From the NCBI RefSeq assembly GCF_030272615.1, contig NC_081414.1, positions 911,407,009 to 911,467,008 on the forward strand: a DNA stretch of 60,000 nt. Direction: 5' to 3'. Below the pieces are notes generated by a model. That model saw only the letters and a list, made by a program, of their open reading frames with translations. It was not told the origin of the DNA and searched no databases. The DNA comes from Cryptomeria japonica (Eukaryota > Streptophyta > Pinopsida > Cupressales > Cupressaceae). The position numbers and the translations under genes are program-made. Position 1 is the first letter of the stretch. Every line of letters begins with the position of its first letter. Of this stretch, positions 43,100 through 55,214 are shown in pieces.

Positions 43100-44133
43100 A
43101 TGGCACGGAGAGGAACTAGGAATGGTGGAGCACGTGGAAATGCATACCCTATTGTGATGGAAATGTTGCGAGGTATAGCAGCCCGGTTGGAAGCCGTGGA
43201 GACAGCCCAGAGAAGAAGCCGACATATTGAAGATGTAAGTGAAGATGAAGGAGAAGAAGCCTCGACAGAACAAGTAAACCCACCGATGGTTGATCCGGAT
43301 GAGCAAAGGTTTTTGAGGGTTTTGAGTAGAGTGAATACTAAATCTCATTTTACCCCACCAGAATATGATGGAAAGTTGGATTCAGATGAACTGATGGATT
43401 GGATCTAGGAGAAGGAGAAATATTTTGATTTTGAAAAACACTCCAGAAGAAAGGAAGGTGAAATATGCCTGTAACCGGTTGAAAGGTCATGCATCTCTTT
43501 GGTGGGAGCATTTGCAAGTTGATACATAGAGGAGAGGTAAGGAGAAGATCAAGACATGGGATCAGATGGTTGCTAAGTTGAAGTCAAAATTTATGCTGAC
43601 GAATTATCAAGTGGATCTGTTCCGGAAATTGCAGAATTTGAGACGGAAGGAATCTAGTGTGAAGGAGTACACCGAAGCATTTTACAAGTTGAATATCAAA
43701 TCCGGACATGTTGATGATGAATTTGAACAAGTTGCAAGATATTTGGATGGATTGTGGATGTCTATAAAAGATGAACTTAGTTTGATCAAATTAGAGAGTG
43801 TTGAAGAGGCTTACTAGTATGCCCTAAAGGCTGAAGAGAAGTTAAATAAAAGACATGAGTAGAGGCAGAGAGACAGAGGTGTAAGGTTTACTAGAGGTAG
43901 ATTTCAAGGAGCAAGAGGATATACCAGAGGAAGAGGTACCTGTATAGATCAGAACAAGGACAAGGAAGTGAGCAAAGAAGGTAATTCACTACCAGAAGGA
44001 TAATAGAAATTTCTTCTGAAGGAGAGAACCAGATGGCTACCGGAATGAGAATTTTAAAAGACAATACAAGAGAGCATTTAGAGGAACTTGCTATAAGTGT
44101 GGAGGAGAAGGACATCATGCTTTCGAGTGTAAG
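43100..44133 (+). pseudogene. gag: Gag remnant of old chromovirus
   Basis: Open from ATG 43100 (MARRGTRNGGARGN) to a TAG at 43406, then continuing with frameshifts. The gag core lies at about 43560-43815 (KLKSKFMLTNYQVDLFRKLQ, DGLWMSIKDEL), and a canonical zinc knuckle, CYKCGGEGHHAFEC, at 44089-44130. In-frame stops at 43406, 43527, 43815 and 43858 are all TAG, as expected from C-to-T change of CAG codons. At least two frameshifts are also needed, so it cannot be translated as gag. Confidence 0.85.
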
Positions 44134-44160
44134 AAGATAGAGAATATCGGAAGAGAAGCA

Positions 44161-45552
44161 GTGGTGGAAGAAAATCCCACCAGATCAGATAATAAACCGG
44201 AAGATGGAGAACTATTGATGGTAAGGAGAGATTTGTGTCATATCGGGATAGATGAAGAGCCCTTGCAGAGGAAGAATTTGTTCAAGACCAGATGTAAGGT
44301 ATCCGATAAGTGTTGTAAAGTTGTTATTGATAGTGGTAGTTCAGATAATCTTGTTAAAGAAGAGATGGTGAATAAGTTGAATTTGGAAAGATTGAAATAC
44401 CCTAAGCCTTATCAGATAGCATGGATTCGGGATGAACATAAGTTGTTAGTAAGTGAGCAATGTTTGGTGAAATTGAAAATTGGGAATTATCATGATGAAG
44501 TCTTGTGTGATATTATGCCTATGGATATTTATCATATTTTGTTGGGTAGGCCTTGGAAGTTTGATAGGCAAGCAGTACATGATGGGAGGAAGAATACATA
44601 CACTATTGTGGCCAGTGGGATGAAGCAAACCTTGTTGCCCTTGGAGGAACCCTTGAAAAATGAAGTTTATATGAATGCTAGAATTTGTTTGGTGAATGAA
44701 AGGAAATTCTTGGATGGATTGAGACATGAGAATGTGTGTTTTGCCTTTATTTCTAAGAAGACTGAGAAATAGAAACCGAAAGAAGAACAACTAGAAGAGA
44801 TACAAAATTTGCTGACAAAATATGAAGACATCATTTCAGATAATGTGCCTGATGGATTGCCACCTAGGAGAAGTATTAGTCATTGCATGGACTTGGTTCT
44901 CGAAGCTAGTTTTTTCAACAAAGCTGCACATCGGATGACACTGACAAAGAATGAAGAGTTGAATAGACAAGTGCAAGAGCCGTTGAAGAAAGGTTTGATC
45001 AGAGAAAGCTTGAGCCCTTGTGCAGTACCAGCAGTATTAGAACTTAAGAAGAATGGAGAGTGGAGAATGTGTACTGATTCAAGAGAAATAAACAAGATCA
45101 AAGTGAAATACCAGTTTCCTTTGCCTAGGATGGATGACATAATGGACTGTTCGAGTGGAGCAAAATATTTTACAAAGATACATTTGGAGAGTGGATATCA
45201 TCAAATCAGGATCAGAGAAGGAGATGAGTGGAAAACATCATTCAAGACAAATGAAGGTCTGCATGAATGGTTGGTGATGCCTAAGAAGTTTTTGTTGTAC
45301 ACAGATCATCAAGCTTTGCAGTTTTTGAATAGCCAGAGTAAGTTAAATCAACGACATATGAGATGGGTAGAATTTTTGCAAGGTGACACCTTTGTGTTGA
45401 AGCATAGAAGTGGGAAATCTACCAAAGTTGTTGATGCATTGAGTAGGAGAAGGAATTTCCTGACAGAGATGAGAGTGACAGTATTAGGATTTGAGGAATT
45501 GAAGACCTTGTATGATGGTGACCCGGATTTTGCAGAACCTTGGAGAGCATGT
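44161..45552 (+). pseudogene. pol: Protease-RT-RNase H remnant with internal deletion
   Basis: One frame, in phase with the zinc knuckle, broken by a TAG at 44770. The protease has VVIDSGSSDNLV (about 44325). RT begins with EPLKKGLIRESLSPCAVPA and reaches KIHLESGYHQI (about 45178), where the first catalytic Asp of the usual KIDL is His. At 45283 GLHEWLVMP joins directly to KKFLLYTDHQALQFL of RNase H, so about 200 codons, including the YxDD catalytic box and the first RNase H motif, are deleted in frame. The RNase H end (HRSGKSTKVVDALSRR) is present. The frame is interrupted at 45553 by a nested Copia element and resumes beyond 50447. Confidence 0.88.
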
Positions 45553-46002
45553 TGTGAGATTTTGCCAAGATCAAGGGCTCAATGAAAAATACAATAGAGA
45601 GACAAAGTAGATGATAGAAATAAATTGTATTCTATTAAGATGAAAATACTGATCAACTAGATCATCAATCATTACATACAATGAATATGAGTCTTCTTAT
45701 ATAGGCAAGGCTATATGGATATGTGAGCACACAAACATGACATGTGGCTCAATAGGAAACAAGGGTAGGTAGGAAATAGCTGTGGGTAGGTAGGAGAAAT
45801 GATATAATATTCCACATGAGGTGGAATGCAACAACAAGATAAGATCAACACCATAAAAGGTGGAAATTCTCCTACACACACTATCCCAATGTGGCACAAA
45901 CACCCAAGTGTCTCATACCCAAACTACTATTAAATGCATGTACCTAAGTAAATTTAAGTAAAGTGTAATAATATCCAAGATGAATAATTATTTACACCAA
46001 CA
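45553..46002 (-). repeat. 3' LTR of the Copia element
   Basis: On the minus strand TGTTGGTGTAAATAATTATT ... CAAAATCTCACA. A TATA box, TATATAAGAAG, lies near 45700. Confidence 0.92.
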
Positions 46003-46520
46003 CCCCCCCTTAAGTGCAACTTAGGGGAATCCACTTAAGTCTACAATGCAACTAAGCAATGTAAGATGGGTCCCGGCTACTAGGCCATGTTAGGTACCCA
46101 TGTACAAATGTAAATGCATGCAAACCAATGCAATGAAATCTCTCACAAAGCGGGGAAAGAGAGAAAAACCCAATGGGAAAAAACCCTCCCCCAAAAGAGA
46201 GATGAAAACTAGATACAAAGAACTCTCATAGAAGTATGTGAAGGACAAAACCCCATGCGAGGAAAAAGTCCCCCCCATATGAGAGAAGAAGAAGCGAGAC
46301 TAGGAAGCCCCCCCTCAATGTGGAATCTTCACCAATGATAGAAGCTCGATGATGAATGAAGAAACTACTCCAGGAACGTCGAACCACATTCCTCCCCTTA
46401 GGAAGAAACAAAACCAAAGGTGTATCCATGAAGTCTCCCCAATCATGAAGGGAAGATGTAGGAAAAATACTCATGATGAAAGGAATCTCTCAAAACTGCT
46501 CAAGTGTCCCCATGTCGATG

Positions 46521-48373
46521 CTAAAAGATGCCCCCTCCAAAGGTGGTGAATTGCTCCACACTGCTGAAAAAGGCACTCCAAGATCTAGTGGAGAAGAATG
46601 TAGAACAAAAGTATCCACAAAAGGTAAAGAGACCTCCTCCAAGTGTTGTACAAAAGTATCCACAATCATGTAGAGAATGCACAAGAGGGTCAGAGTGATC
46701 CCTCGCAACAATCGAAGATGGATCATCAATGATGTCTCCCAAATTTGCAATGTAGGACTCCACAAACAAACCTGCAATGTCTGTCAAGTAGGCATCCCAC
46801 GAAACTGAAGCTGGAAGACATGAAATATCCTGCTGCACTGAATCACAAGAAGGCAAAACTGTCGCACTAGCTGCATCATCAGGTACAATAGGTGGTGTGA
46901 TATCAAGAGAAGGAGATGATATGCAAGGCTCAAGAATGGGGTCACATGTGAGAATCCCCAAGTTCAAGTGCCCAAAGTTCTCCTCAAAATTTGAATCATC
47001 AACATAGGAAGAATCAACTTCATTAATAGGACCAAAATGTGAAAAAGAGTACAATAGAGATGCATGATCAACCACCCCAGTCGCAATGATAGCTCCACTC
47101 TCCAAGCCTCTAATGATAACTGAAGCAGGTGTGAACTCCACAGTTTTCGTAGTTGCCCCATGTGTGATTTGATAGATGGAAAGAAGATTGTTTGTCAAGT
47201 GGGGTACACACAACACATCATTGAAGGAGTTATCCCCAATGGCAATAGATCCTTTCCCAATCACATCCATGTATGTATGATTGCCCATCAAAATCTGCGG
47301 CATGTGGCAAGGCTCAAATGTAGAAAACATAGACTGTGAAGATGCCATATGATGAGAAGCCCTTGAATCTAGAAGCCATCTCCCTGAATCATAGTAGCAC
47401 AAAGAGCTTGTCCCTTTCCTTTATATGTCCCAAAAGAGTGATCCTTTCCTTTATCCTTGGAAGAAGAAGCCGATGTAAACATTCTAGAAGGTAGGTTGAT
47501 TTTGTTCTTCTTAAGAAGATTCTTCAACTCATCAATATCCTTCTTATAACAATGATGTTCATCATGTCTCGACTTCTTGCAATATCCACAAAAAAGATTG
47601 TCTTTATATGATTTCCTCTTAGGCGAGAATGGTAAATCACCTTGTTGTCGAGAGGAAGATTGTGCTCCATCTTGTTGTGGTTTTGACTTAGGTTGCTTTT
47701 GATTCTTGAATTTTCCTGGATTGCTTTGATTCCCTTTATTAGCCACCAAAGCTTGTGACTTTGAAGATTTGAGAATCTCTATCGTGGTCAACTTAGATTG
47801 CTCAAGTACCAACATCTCCATGAATGAATCAAATTAGGGAGAAGTGTATGAGGAACCTTGAGCTAACCTATGGGTGTGAAAGCTAGATACAAAGGATGCA
47901 TACTTTGAAGGAAGCTTGTCCAACAAGTTATAAACCAATTGAGCATCCTTTTTGTTGATTCCACAATCCTTTAGATGTGCTCTTAGCTCATTTGCTTTTG
48001 TGACATAATCTTGGATTGTATCAAAATTCTTGGGATCCAAAGTTGTGAGTTCACTATCAAGCTTGTAGCCCTTAATCTCATCAACTTGACCATAAAATTT
48101 TTGAAAAATATCCCAAGCCTCTTTAATTGTTGTACACTTATCATTATGAAAAATGAAGTCATCTGATACATACATTTTAAGAGTTCCAATTGCCATAACA
48201 TTTTTAGTGAACCATTCAAGTTGAGCATTAGAATCAGCCTTAGGATTAGGTGGTGCTGTAATAGTTCCAGTTACATAATACATGAGTCATTTTTCCATTA
48301 GTTTACTCCATGCCTTAATCTTCCATGATGCATAAGTATGAGGAGTTAAAAGTGGAAATTTAGGAGAACCCAT
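46521..48373 (-). pseudogene. gag: Copia gag-protease, decayed
   Basis: The minus-strand ATG at 48373-48371 opens MGSPKFPLLTPHTY, with a TGA about 28 codons on. Gag continues (48283-47834) with the UBN2-type capsid pattern EAWDIFQKFYG, LRAHLKDCGI and LLDKLPSKYASF. After a TAA at 47834, the same frame holds the zinc knuckle CGYCKKSRHDEHHC (about 47585-47545). A one-base shift near 47390 leads into protease WLLDSRASHHM, where the usual DSGAS is DSRAS. The frame ends in an acidic Ser/Asp-rich stretch at 46521. No integrase, RT or RNase H is present before the 3' LTR, so the element is non-autonomous by deletion and depends on enzymes from elsewhere. Confidence 0.85.
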
Positions 48374-49984
48374 AGCACCAAAATGAAAAAACACAAGATA
48401 GAGAGAGGCACAAGCACGCAAAACATCCCCCCAAAATACTCAATCAAGAAACCCCCCCAAAATGTTGATTCGACACTTTATACTTAGCGTGTATACAATG
48501 GGCCACTTGCAAAACAAGGCAAAGTGGACTTTTGATTTCAATTTACAACTTCTCAAAATGAGATATAAGAGACTTCAACAAATACTGCTAGTGATCTAAA
48601 CTGAGATCCAAGCAAAATGCAAGTACCAAATAGGCCAAAAATGACCAAATACTGAAAGTATAATTTCTATTCAAAATCACTGCAAAGAATTGGTAGATTA
48701 TGAAAGTAGACAAAAAATTATGCACTTTAAAAAAAAAGGCACCTGAAAAGGAGGTCGTATGACCCCAAACGAAGCCTTTAAAGTTGCAATATCGGAGATT
48801 AGACAGGTACAGTCATGAAGATCTGCAATTTCTGAAAAATCCGTCCATCAAAATCATAAAATTCTTCCACCATTGCAAAGAGCACGAAATTATAGCCCAT
48901 TTCAAAAAACATTGCAACAAAAAAGGAGCAAAAATGAGCAAGATATGGCTATTTGAAGCTGAACTGCAAAATCAAAAAGCTCAATGAGAGGGGGTTAAAA
49001 TTTTTCAAAATATTGCTGATGTGGTGCTGACGTCAGCAAATGGCGGGCTTAAAATTGACGCCCGTCTGGCTGTAAAAAAAACATCAACTCCTCCTTGCGT
49101 GGCGTCCGTACCATACGGACATGATGATGTGGTAGTGTACGGATCACTGAGTTGTTTGACCACGTGGCAGGTCCGCAGGGCAAGGAGGTGATGCTGACTG
49201 TGTTCCACGTGGCGGGTCATGGAGCTCACATGAAGAAGGGCCCGGTAAGAAGGTCAACATTGCCGGACAAGGACTGTCATCGGTGGTGGAAGTCGGTGAG
49301 AGGCGGTCGGGAGCAGTCATGAGGGGTCCCGCCGGAGACTGCATGACACAGGATGGTGTGGAGGTGTGGGCCGTGAGGCAGTGACAGCAGTGGCAGCGGC
49401 GGTGTCGGTCGGTGGTCCCGGGCGGAGGAGTGGTCGGGAAACTGCAGAGGCCGATGAGGTGAGAATGCACGGGCCAGTCAACAGGCAGGCTGCGGAGGCC
49501 AATGGGGACAATGCATGGGACGGTTGACAGGTAGACTGTCGGGAGGTACACCGGCGGTGGACATGGTAGCGTAGGTACGAGTGTCGAAGAAGACCCTACA
49601 AAAAAATGTAATCTGCAGTACAACGCAGTCATGAGGGGGGTCTGCGGACCCCCCAAAAAATATTTTTTATATTTTTTTTTCAATTTTTTTTTTCTCAAAA
49701 ACATCCCACACTTTTTTTCAATATTTTTTTTTGTATTTTTTTTTTCAGAAAAGATTTTTGTAAAAAAATTTCGAAATCCGTATGACAATAGCCAAAATGG
49801 GCAAAAAAACATTCTCACCAAATATAGTCGACTTTATAGTCAAAATTTATGGAAACGACCTTCTGGACTCAACCGTGATGTCCAAATTGTTGTGCGACGC
49901 TGCCCCCCAAAAAATGAAGATCCCCAAATCCGAAAATTGAAGCCTCCAAAATGTCTCTAAAAGACTAATCAATGAAGCCCTATA
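48374..49984 (-). other. Long leader of the Copia element with a GC-rich block
   Basis: Between primer site and gag lie 1.6 kb without a supported gene. The part 49020-49580 is strikingly GC-rich (GGCGGTGTCGGTCGG, CCCGGGCGGAGG) compared with the AT-rich surroundings and carries the near-palindrome TCCGTACCATACGGA at 49106-49120. The proline-rich minus-strand frame over it has no domain. Poly-A/poly-T runs occur at 49650-49745. Confidence 0.5.
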
Positions 49985-49997
49985 GGCTCTGATACTA
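49985..49997 (-). promoter_or_regulatory. Primer-binding site of the Copia element
   Basis: The minus strand reads TAGTATCAGAGCC directly after the 5' LTR end, one mismatch from the initiator-Met primer site. Confidence 0.85.
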
Positions 49998-50447
49998 TGT
50001 GAGATTTTGCCAAGATCAAGGGCTCAATGAAAAATACAATAGAAAGACAAAATAGATGATAGAAATAAATTGTATTCTATCAAGATGAAAATACTGATCA
50101 ACTGGATCATCAATCGTTACATACAATGAATATGAGCCTGCTTATATAGGCAAGGCTATATGGATATGTGAGCACACAAACATGACTTGTGGCTCAATAA
50201 GAAACAAAGGTAGGTAGGAAATAGGTGTGGGTAGGTAGGAGAAACAATATAATATTCCACATGAGGTGGAACGCAACAACAAGATAAGATCAACACCATA
50301 AAAGGTGGAAATTCTCCTACACACACTATCCCAATGTGGCACAAACACCCAAGTGTCTCATACCCAAATTACTATTAAATGCATGTACCTAAGTAAACTT
50401 AAGTAAAGTGTAATAATATCCAAAATGAATAATTATTTACACCAACA
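49998..50447 (-). repeat. 5' LTR of the Copia element
   Basis: 450 bp, the same ends as the copy at 45553-46002, with TATATAAGCAGG near 50145 (minus strand). Confidence 0.92.
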
Positions 50448-50452
50448 CATAT

Positions 50453-51087
50453 AAATAACCGGTTATGGTAGATAGAAGCAAGTGGTTGGATTACTTCATT
50501 CAGGATGGGATGTTATTCAGAGGAGTTCAGTTGTGCATACCTAAAAGTTCTATGAGGGAGAATCTGATAAAGGAGAAACATAGTGGAGGATAAGCTGGAC
50601 ATTTTGGTATTGACAAAACAATAGCATTGATGAGTGAGCAGTACTTTTGGCCCCAGATTCATAAGGATGTTAAGAAATATGTGCAACATTGTAGAGTTTG
50701 TCAAGTAGCAAAGGGTAGTAGTCAGAATGTGGGATTGTATAAACCTTTGACAGTACCAGTAAGACCTTGGGAGGATTAAGCATGGATTTCATACTTGGAT
50801 TGCCTAAAACACCGAGAGGGAATGATTCTATATTTGTGGCAGTGGATAGATTCTCGAAGATGGCTCATTTCATACCTTGTAAGAAGACATCAGATACATT
50901 ACATGTAGCAGACCTATTTTTCAAGGAAGTGGTGAGATTGCATGGATTACCTAAGAGCATAATTTCAGACAAAGACACTAAGTTTGTTGGCTATTTTTGG
51001 AGAACACTTTGGAAGAAGATGAAGACAAATTTGAAGTTTAGTTCTACTTTTCACCCACAGACTAATGGACAGACAAAAGTAGTTAAC
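50453..51087 (+). pseudogene. pol: Integrase N-terminal half of old chromovirus
   Basis: This resumes the pol frame after the Copia insertion. Recognisable parts are the spacer before integrase (WLDYFIQDGMLFRG), the zinc-finger region with HFGIDKT, YFWPQIHKDV and CRVCQVAKG, and the core [31 protein letters not shown] and HPQTNGQT. It is interrupted by a TAA near 50592 and a deletion or frameshift near 50770 (GGLSMDF). After QTKVVN the frame is cut by the insertion at 51088 and resumes at 55215. The second catalytic Asp (SDKD) and surrounding motifs are present. Confidence 0.88.
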
Positions 51088-54000
51088 TATTGAACACAAT
51101 GTACCACTGAGAGGGGGTGAATCAGTGGTTTCCAAAACTCTTAAACCTTTTCGTACTAAGAGAGAGTACTAGTTAGTAAAATAGACACACGTAAATCTAC
51201 CGGTGAGATAATGCAAGACTTCACAATGCAATCACACAAATGCACATCACATGACACCGATATATACGAGGAAAACCCAAGATGAGGAAAACCCAAGATG
51301 GGAAAAACCTTGGTGAGAAGTACTGCTGGAGTCTACTGCTCCAATCTAGCCTCACAATGACAATCTTCAGTTACAACATTTAGAGCACCAACCCAATGAG
51401 TACCACTCTTGTTTTAGCGCACCAACCCAAGGAGCACCAACCCCTGATTTAGGGAGCCAACCCAAGGAGCACCAACCCCTACACTGAGCTCCAACTCACT
51501 GATCTATCATGTACATAATCAATTACAAAAGTAATAGTCTAATTACAAGTGAATCTTGTAACCACTACATACACTTTACCCTTTCGGTTTCTCACCTCCT
51601 CTGCCTTACTGGTTGACTTCTACTATTCCTTCTATCTCTCTTTCAATCCCTCTCCTCACCTTCACTTGTTGCTACTAGCACATCGATTCTACCTCTACCT
51701 GTTGGATGATCAGTCAGAACATACACCAATTGTCAGTTTCTCTGCTCATCGGTTTATCCTTTCTCAGCTCACTGCCTATCGGATCTTCTCTCCCTCACAC
51801 ATGCAGCTGCTTCACTCTCCACTACCTTCCAGTTGGCTTGAACATTGTCGGTTTCCACCTCTGCAACTCACTTTGCAACTTGCAGGTTTGTCCAATCTTG
51901 CCGGTTAAGCCATTGTTAAACCCTCTCACCGGTTTTGTTGGCATATGATGAAGCGGTGATAATGAATGTTGTCATTGATGTCAATAAGTGCTCAAGCTGG
52001 TGAACTGGTATGCACTGTTATGAAGATCGGAAGCGGTTATGGTCAACTGGATGAGTGGACCGGTGTCGGGGTTCACTAAGTGTGACTACCGGTTGGTAGT
52101 CTCAGTTCAGCTCTAGGGTTTCCAGTTTGGCTTGTGCGGTGCAACCAATGATGTTTTCTGACCTGTTAGTTAAGGAATAAGGATAAGGATCTGGATTCCA
52201 CGTCAGTTGTGTGCACGAGAAGGATTTATTTGTGGTTCTTGCATGTGAAGATTGAATGCACTGAATGCCTACCTTGGGAATGAGCGTTTTTCTGAGCGGT
52301 TTGTGAAGAGCGCATGATGGGTTATTGATTTCTAGATATGGTGAATATTGGACGATGCAGAATGTCTTGAGATCTGTTTTAGATCATTTCACTCTATGTA
52401 ATGTGTTTGGACGGTTAGGATTGGACCGCTTGTAATTGTAAACCTAAAATATTTAGGGTTTAGGGTTTATGCTACCAACCTAATTGTTGTCTATAAGGTC
52501 GATGAGTTTTGCTATTGTAGGTGTTGGCAAAAGTTGTGTTTGTGTCCGCGTGTTGGAGATTTGATACTTGCCAAACCAGAGTGAGGAATCTGTAGAGTGT
52601 GATTGCAAAAGAGAGGAACTGAAAAGGATCTGCCTTAGCAAGAAGTGTTGTTATCAAATCAGAGTGTCTTACTTGTTTTCTTCTAACCATTTCAACATAA
52701 GGTAAATCCCTTGATCGGGTAGCTTTAACAGGCTTTGTTGTAAATACTCTAACCAGGTGGCTCACGTTCATTGAGTTATTTAAATCCTCTAGCGAGGTAA
52801 CTCTTAACAGGGTTTGAACCTTTAATAGGGTATATAGCCATCCCTTAACCGGGTGATCCCTAACAAGATCGGTTCCTAACAGAACCTTTATTGTAAAGTC
52901 TTTAACCGAACTAGGCTCCTAATAGAGTGGACTTGAAAATAGTTCACAAACAAGCTTGTGGGTATTCATCCCCACCGTGGTTTTTCCCATTTGGGTTTCC
53001 ACGTGAAAAACCTATGTTATGGGTTGTGAGTTTTTCATGTGATGATTGTGTGATTTTGATTAAGTTAGATATGCATGCAGTGTTAAATGGTTGTGGTATT
53101 ATTGATACAACTCATGCACGATTATATCGGTGAAGTAGTCATCAAGATTTGAGATCTGTTGAATGTTGTCTAAAGTATTTTTGTTTAACCGGTTTAGTTG
53201 TCTGAAGCATTTCTGTTTAATTGGTATTGCTATGCTTAAGTATAGTGGTGAAAACAATTGGTTAGCTGCATTTTAATATGATAACATGTTGAAGCAGTGT
53301 TTGTGTGTACTGATTCACCCCCCCCCACTCTTAGTATCAGTTAGGACCTTAGTAGTTCATCATTATTCATCATAACCTTCCCTGCTAGCTCTTTTCTTCA
53401 GATGTTGAGTTCCTTGACTCTTCTCAGTCTTATCTCCTCTTTTCTCTGCTCAGGATCACTCTCCTTCACCAACCAACATTATGGAATACGGTCTTCTGCC
53501 TTTACTCTTATTACTGAGCTTTCCCACCAAAACGCAGCTTCAAACTCTTAGTGCGCAAGGGTTTCTTCCCCTAAACACGAGATCAATCAGATTTCGTTAT
53601 GCATGAGGATGAACAACCTACAAGCAATCAAGCATCACCTACCATATCTTCTTCCTTCCAAGGCACGTTTGCTAAACTTAGCAAACACAGATAGTCCATC
53701 GGCAAGGCATGAGATCAATCACCATAAATGGTTCAGCAGATTGCATCACCAACCTCATTCTGCACCTGGACACTGTGCATTGATCACCTTTGTTCGACCT
53801 TTCTCAAGCCACACACCTCTGCAACACCTCCCATGATTTACGAGGTCTACAATTAATGTCGACTGACTCTGTAACAACCTCATTGGTTCACACTCCATCT
53901 ACCGCTGCATGCATATCCACCACCTTGACTCCACGTGGCACCTTTGTCGGCATCAACCTTAGCTCACCAAGTCGGTCCAACTTGGTCAACGACCAATTAC

Positions 54001-55209
54001 ACACAACTGGTGTGTGCATCATACCACCGGTCCCTCTTTGCCTACTTGTTCTCTAACCCTGCTGGTATGTCTTCCCTTATCAGTTAACCTTCTTGCCTTC
54101 TCCTTCCTTGTGTCAGTGGATCTTGTCAGCTCGGTCATCAACCATGTCGGTCCTCAACAGCAATCTACGATGACTCATCATGTGCATCTTCATCAGACTG
54201 AGAGCACTTCACTTTTGTCTCTCTGTTCACTTAGTTGTATGTCGGTATCCACCTTGTTTATCGATTGACAAGTTTCTGCCTTCATACCGGTAATGTGCAT
54301 GATATCTTCATGCCATCCATCTCCAACTGTTATGCATCTATGGAAACACCACTTTCCATCTGGATACCGGTAACTCCATGTGTGCAACTACAGAGCCTTA
54401 TCTTCATTTGACTGGTTCTCTACTCAACTGGTTTGCCAAGGTGGAAAACTCACCATCTTAACTCTTCCTTCTCTGCCCTGATAGCACATCATGTCTTCAC
54501 ATGCTGATCCGGTGCACATCTCTGATCTCAACCTCAGGAGGCTTCCACATCTTCTACATTAGTCATCCGGTCTATGCATCCAATCACATGCCTTTGCTTA
54601 TTCTGACTGTCTTGTCCCGGAGAGTCATGATGTATGCCTAGTAAACTATGGGATAAGCAAGGTATTACCACTTACCGGGGGGAGAAATAGACAATTGCAC
54701 TTCAACCGCCAAACACCGGTGGAGGAAGATCTATGTCACCTGCCAGTAATAATGTGACTTCACTGAGGAGATGATACCTCTTCAACTTGACATATGTCCC
54801 AGTAGCTTTTCTCTATGTCATCTTTGCTTACTGAAGTAGCACACACTTTGTCAACCTTCTCTTTCTCGGTGGGAGTCCTGCTAGTTGACAACATACTAAC
54901 ATACCAGTTGCACTACTGACCCTTCATCAATTCGTACTGTAGCAAACTTTACCGGTCACAAGCTTGTCGGTTCATATCACTGATTGGTCACTTCTCTATC
55001 ATGCTTGTTTAGCGTCAACATGCATACTCACAAACCAGTTCCTTCTTCCCAATATTGACATGTAAACCGGTTACTCCCACATGCTTACCTAGCGGCTTCA
55101 CTATCCACACTACCGGTTGATAGCCTAACAACATATCAACTATTTTCTCATACCGGTTGTCCTACTTTATGTTATACCGGTTGACATCAATGACAACACA
55201 ATGCCAACA
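51088..55209 (-). mobile_element. LTR-type insertion in integrase gene (TSD TTAAC)
   Basis: It is bounded by perfect TTAAC duplications (51083-51087 and 55210-55214), and removing it restores the integrase reading frame. On the minus strand it starts TGTTGGCATTGTG, then TGTCATTGATGTCAA, and ends GTACATTGTGTTCAATA. Near the end is a CAAGGTTTTTCCCATCTTGG motif, a common feature before plant LTR ends. The DNA is dense in ACCGGT/CCGGTT. There is no gag-pol, so it is a solo LTR or a non-coding element, about 2.7 kb without the sequence inserted at 51936. Confidence 0.8.
51936..53370 (+). mobile_element. Nested LTR-type sequence, opposite orientation
   Basis: It starts TGTTGGCATATGATG with TGTCATTGATGTCAATAAG shortly after. 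It ends in an LTR-end-like block: CCACCGTGGTTTTTCCC near 52971, a ten-C run near 53320, then ACTCTTAGTATCAGTTAGGA. Rhythmic CTCTAACCAGGTGGCTC-type units fill 52690-52920. It belongs to the same broad LTR family as its host insertion but runs the other way. No target duplication could be fixed, so both ends are approximate. Confidence 0.5.
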
Positions 55210-55214
55210 TTAAC

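Larger units (their letters stand above)
45553..50447 (-). mobile_element. Non-autonomous Ty1/Copia element (4.9 kb)
   Basis: Two 450-bp LTRs (45553-46002 and 49998-50447) flank a minus-strand internal region coding gag and protease only. The target flanks are CATGT (45548-45552) and CATAT (50448-50452), one mismatch. The primer site lies next to the right LTR and a G-rich polypurine tract (CCCCCCCC on the plus strand, 46003-46010) next to the left. I count 17 differences between the LTRs (3.8%), so it is younger than its host element and older than the 7.6 kb chromovirus. Confidence 0.92.

Noticed and set aside
49144-49821. A 225-codon proline- and serine-rich frame on the minus strand
   Set aside because: The openness follows from GC-rich low-complexity sequence in the Copia leader; the frame also includes poly-T derived lysine runs and has no domain.
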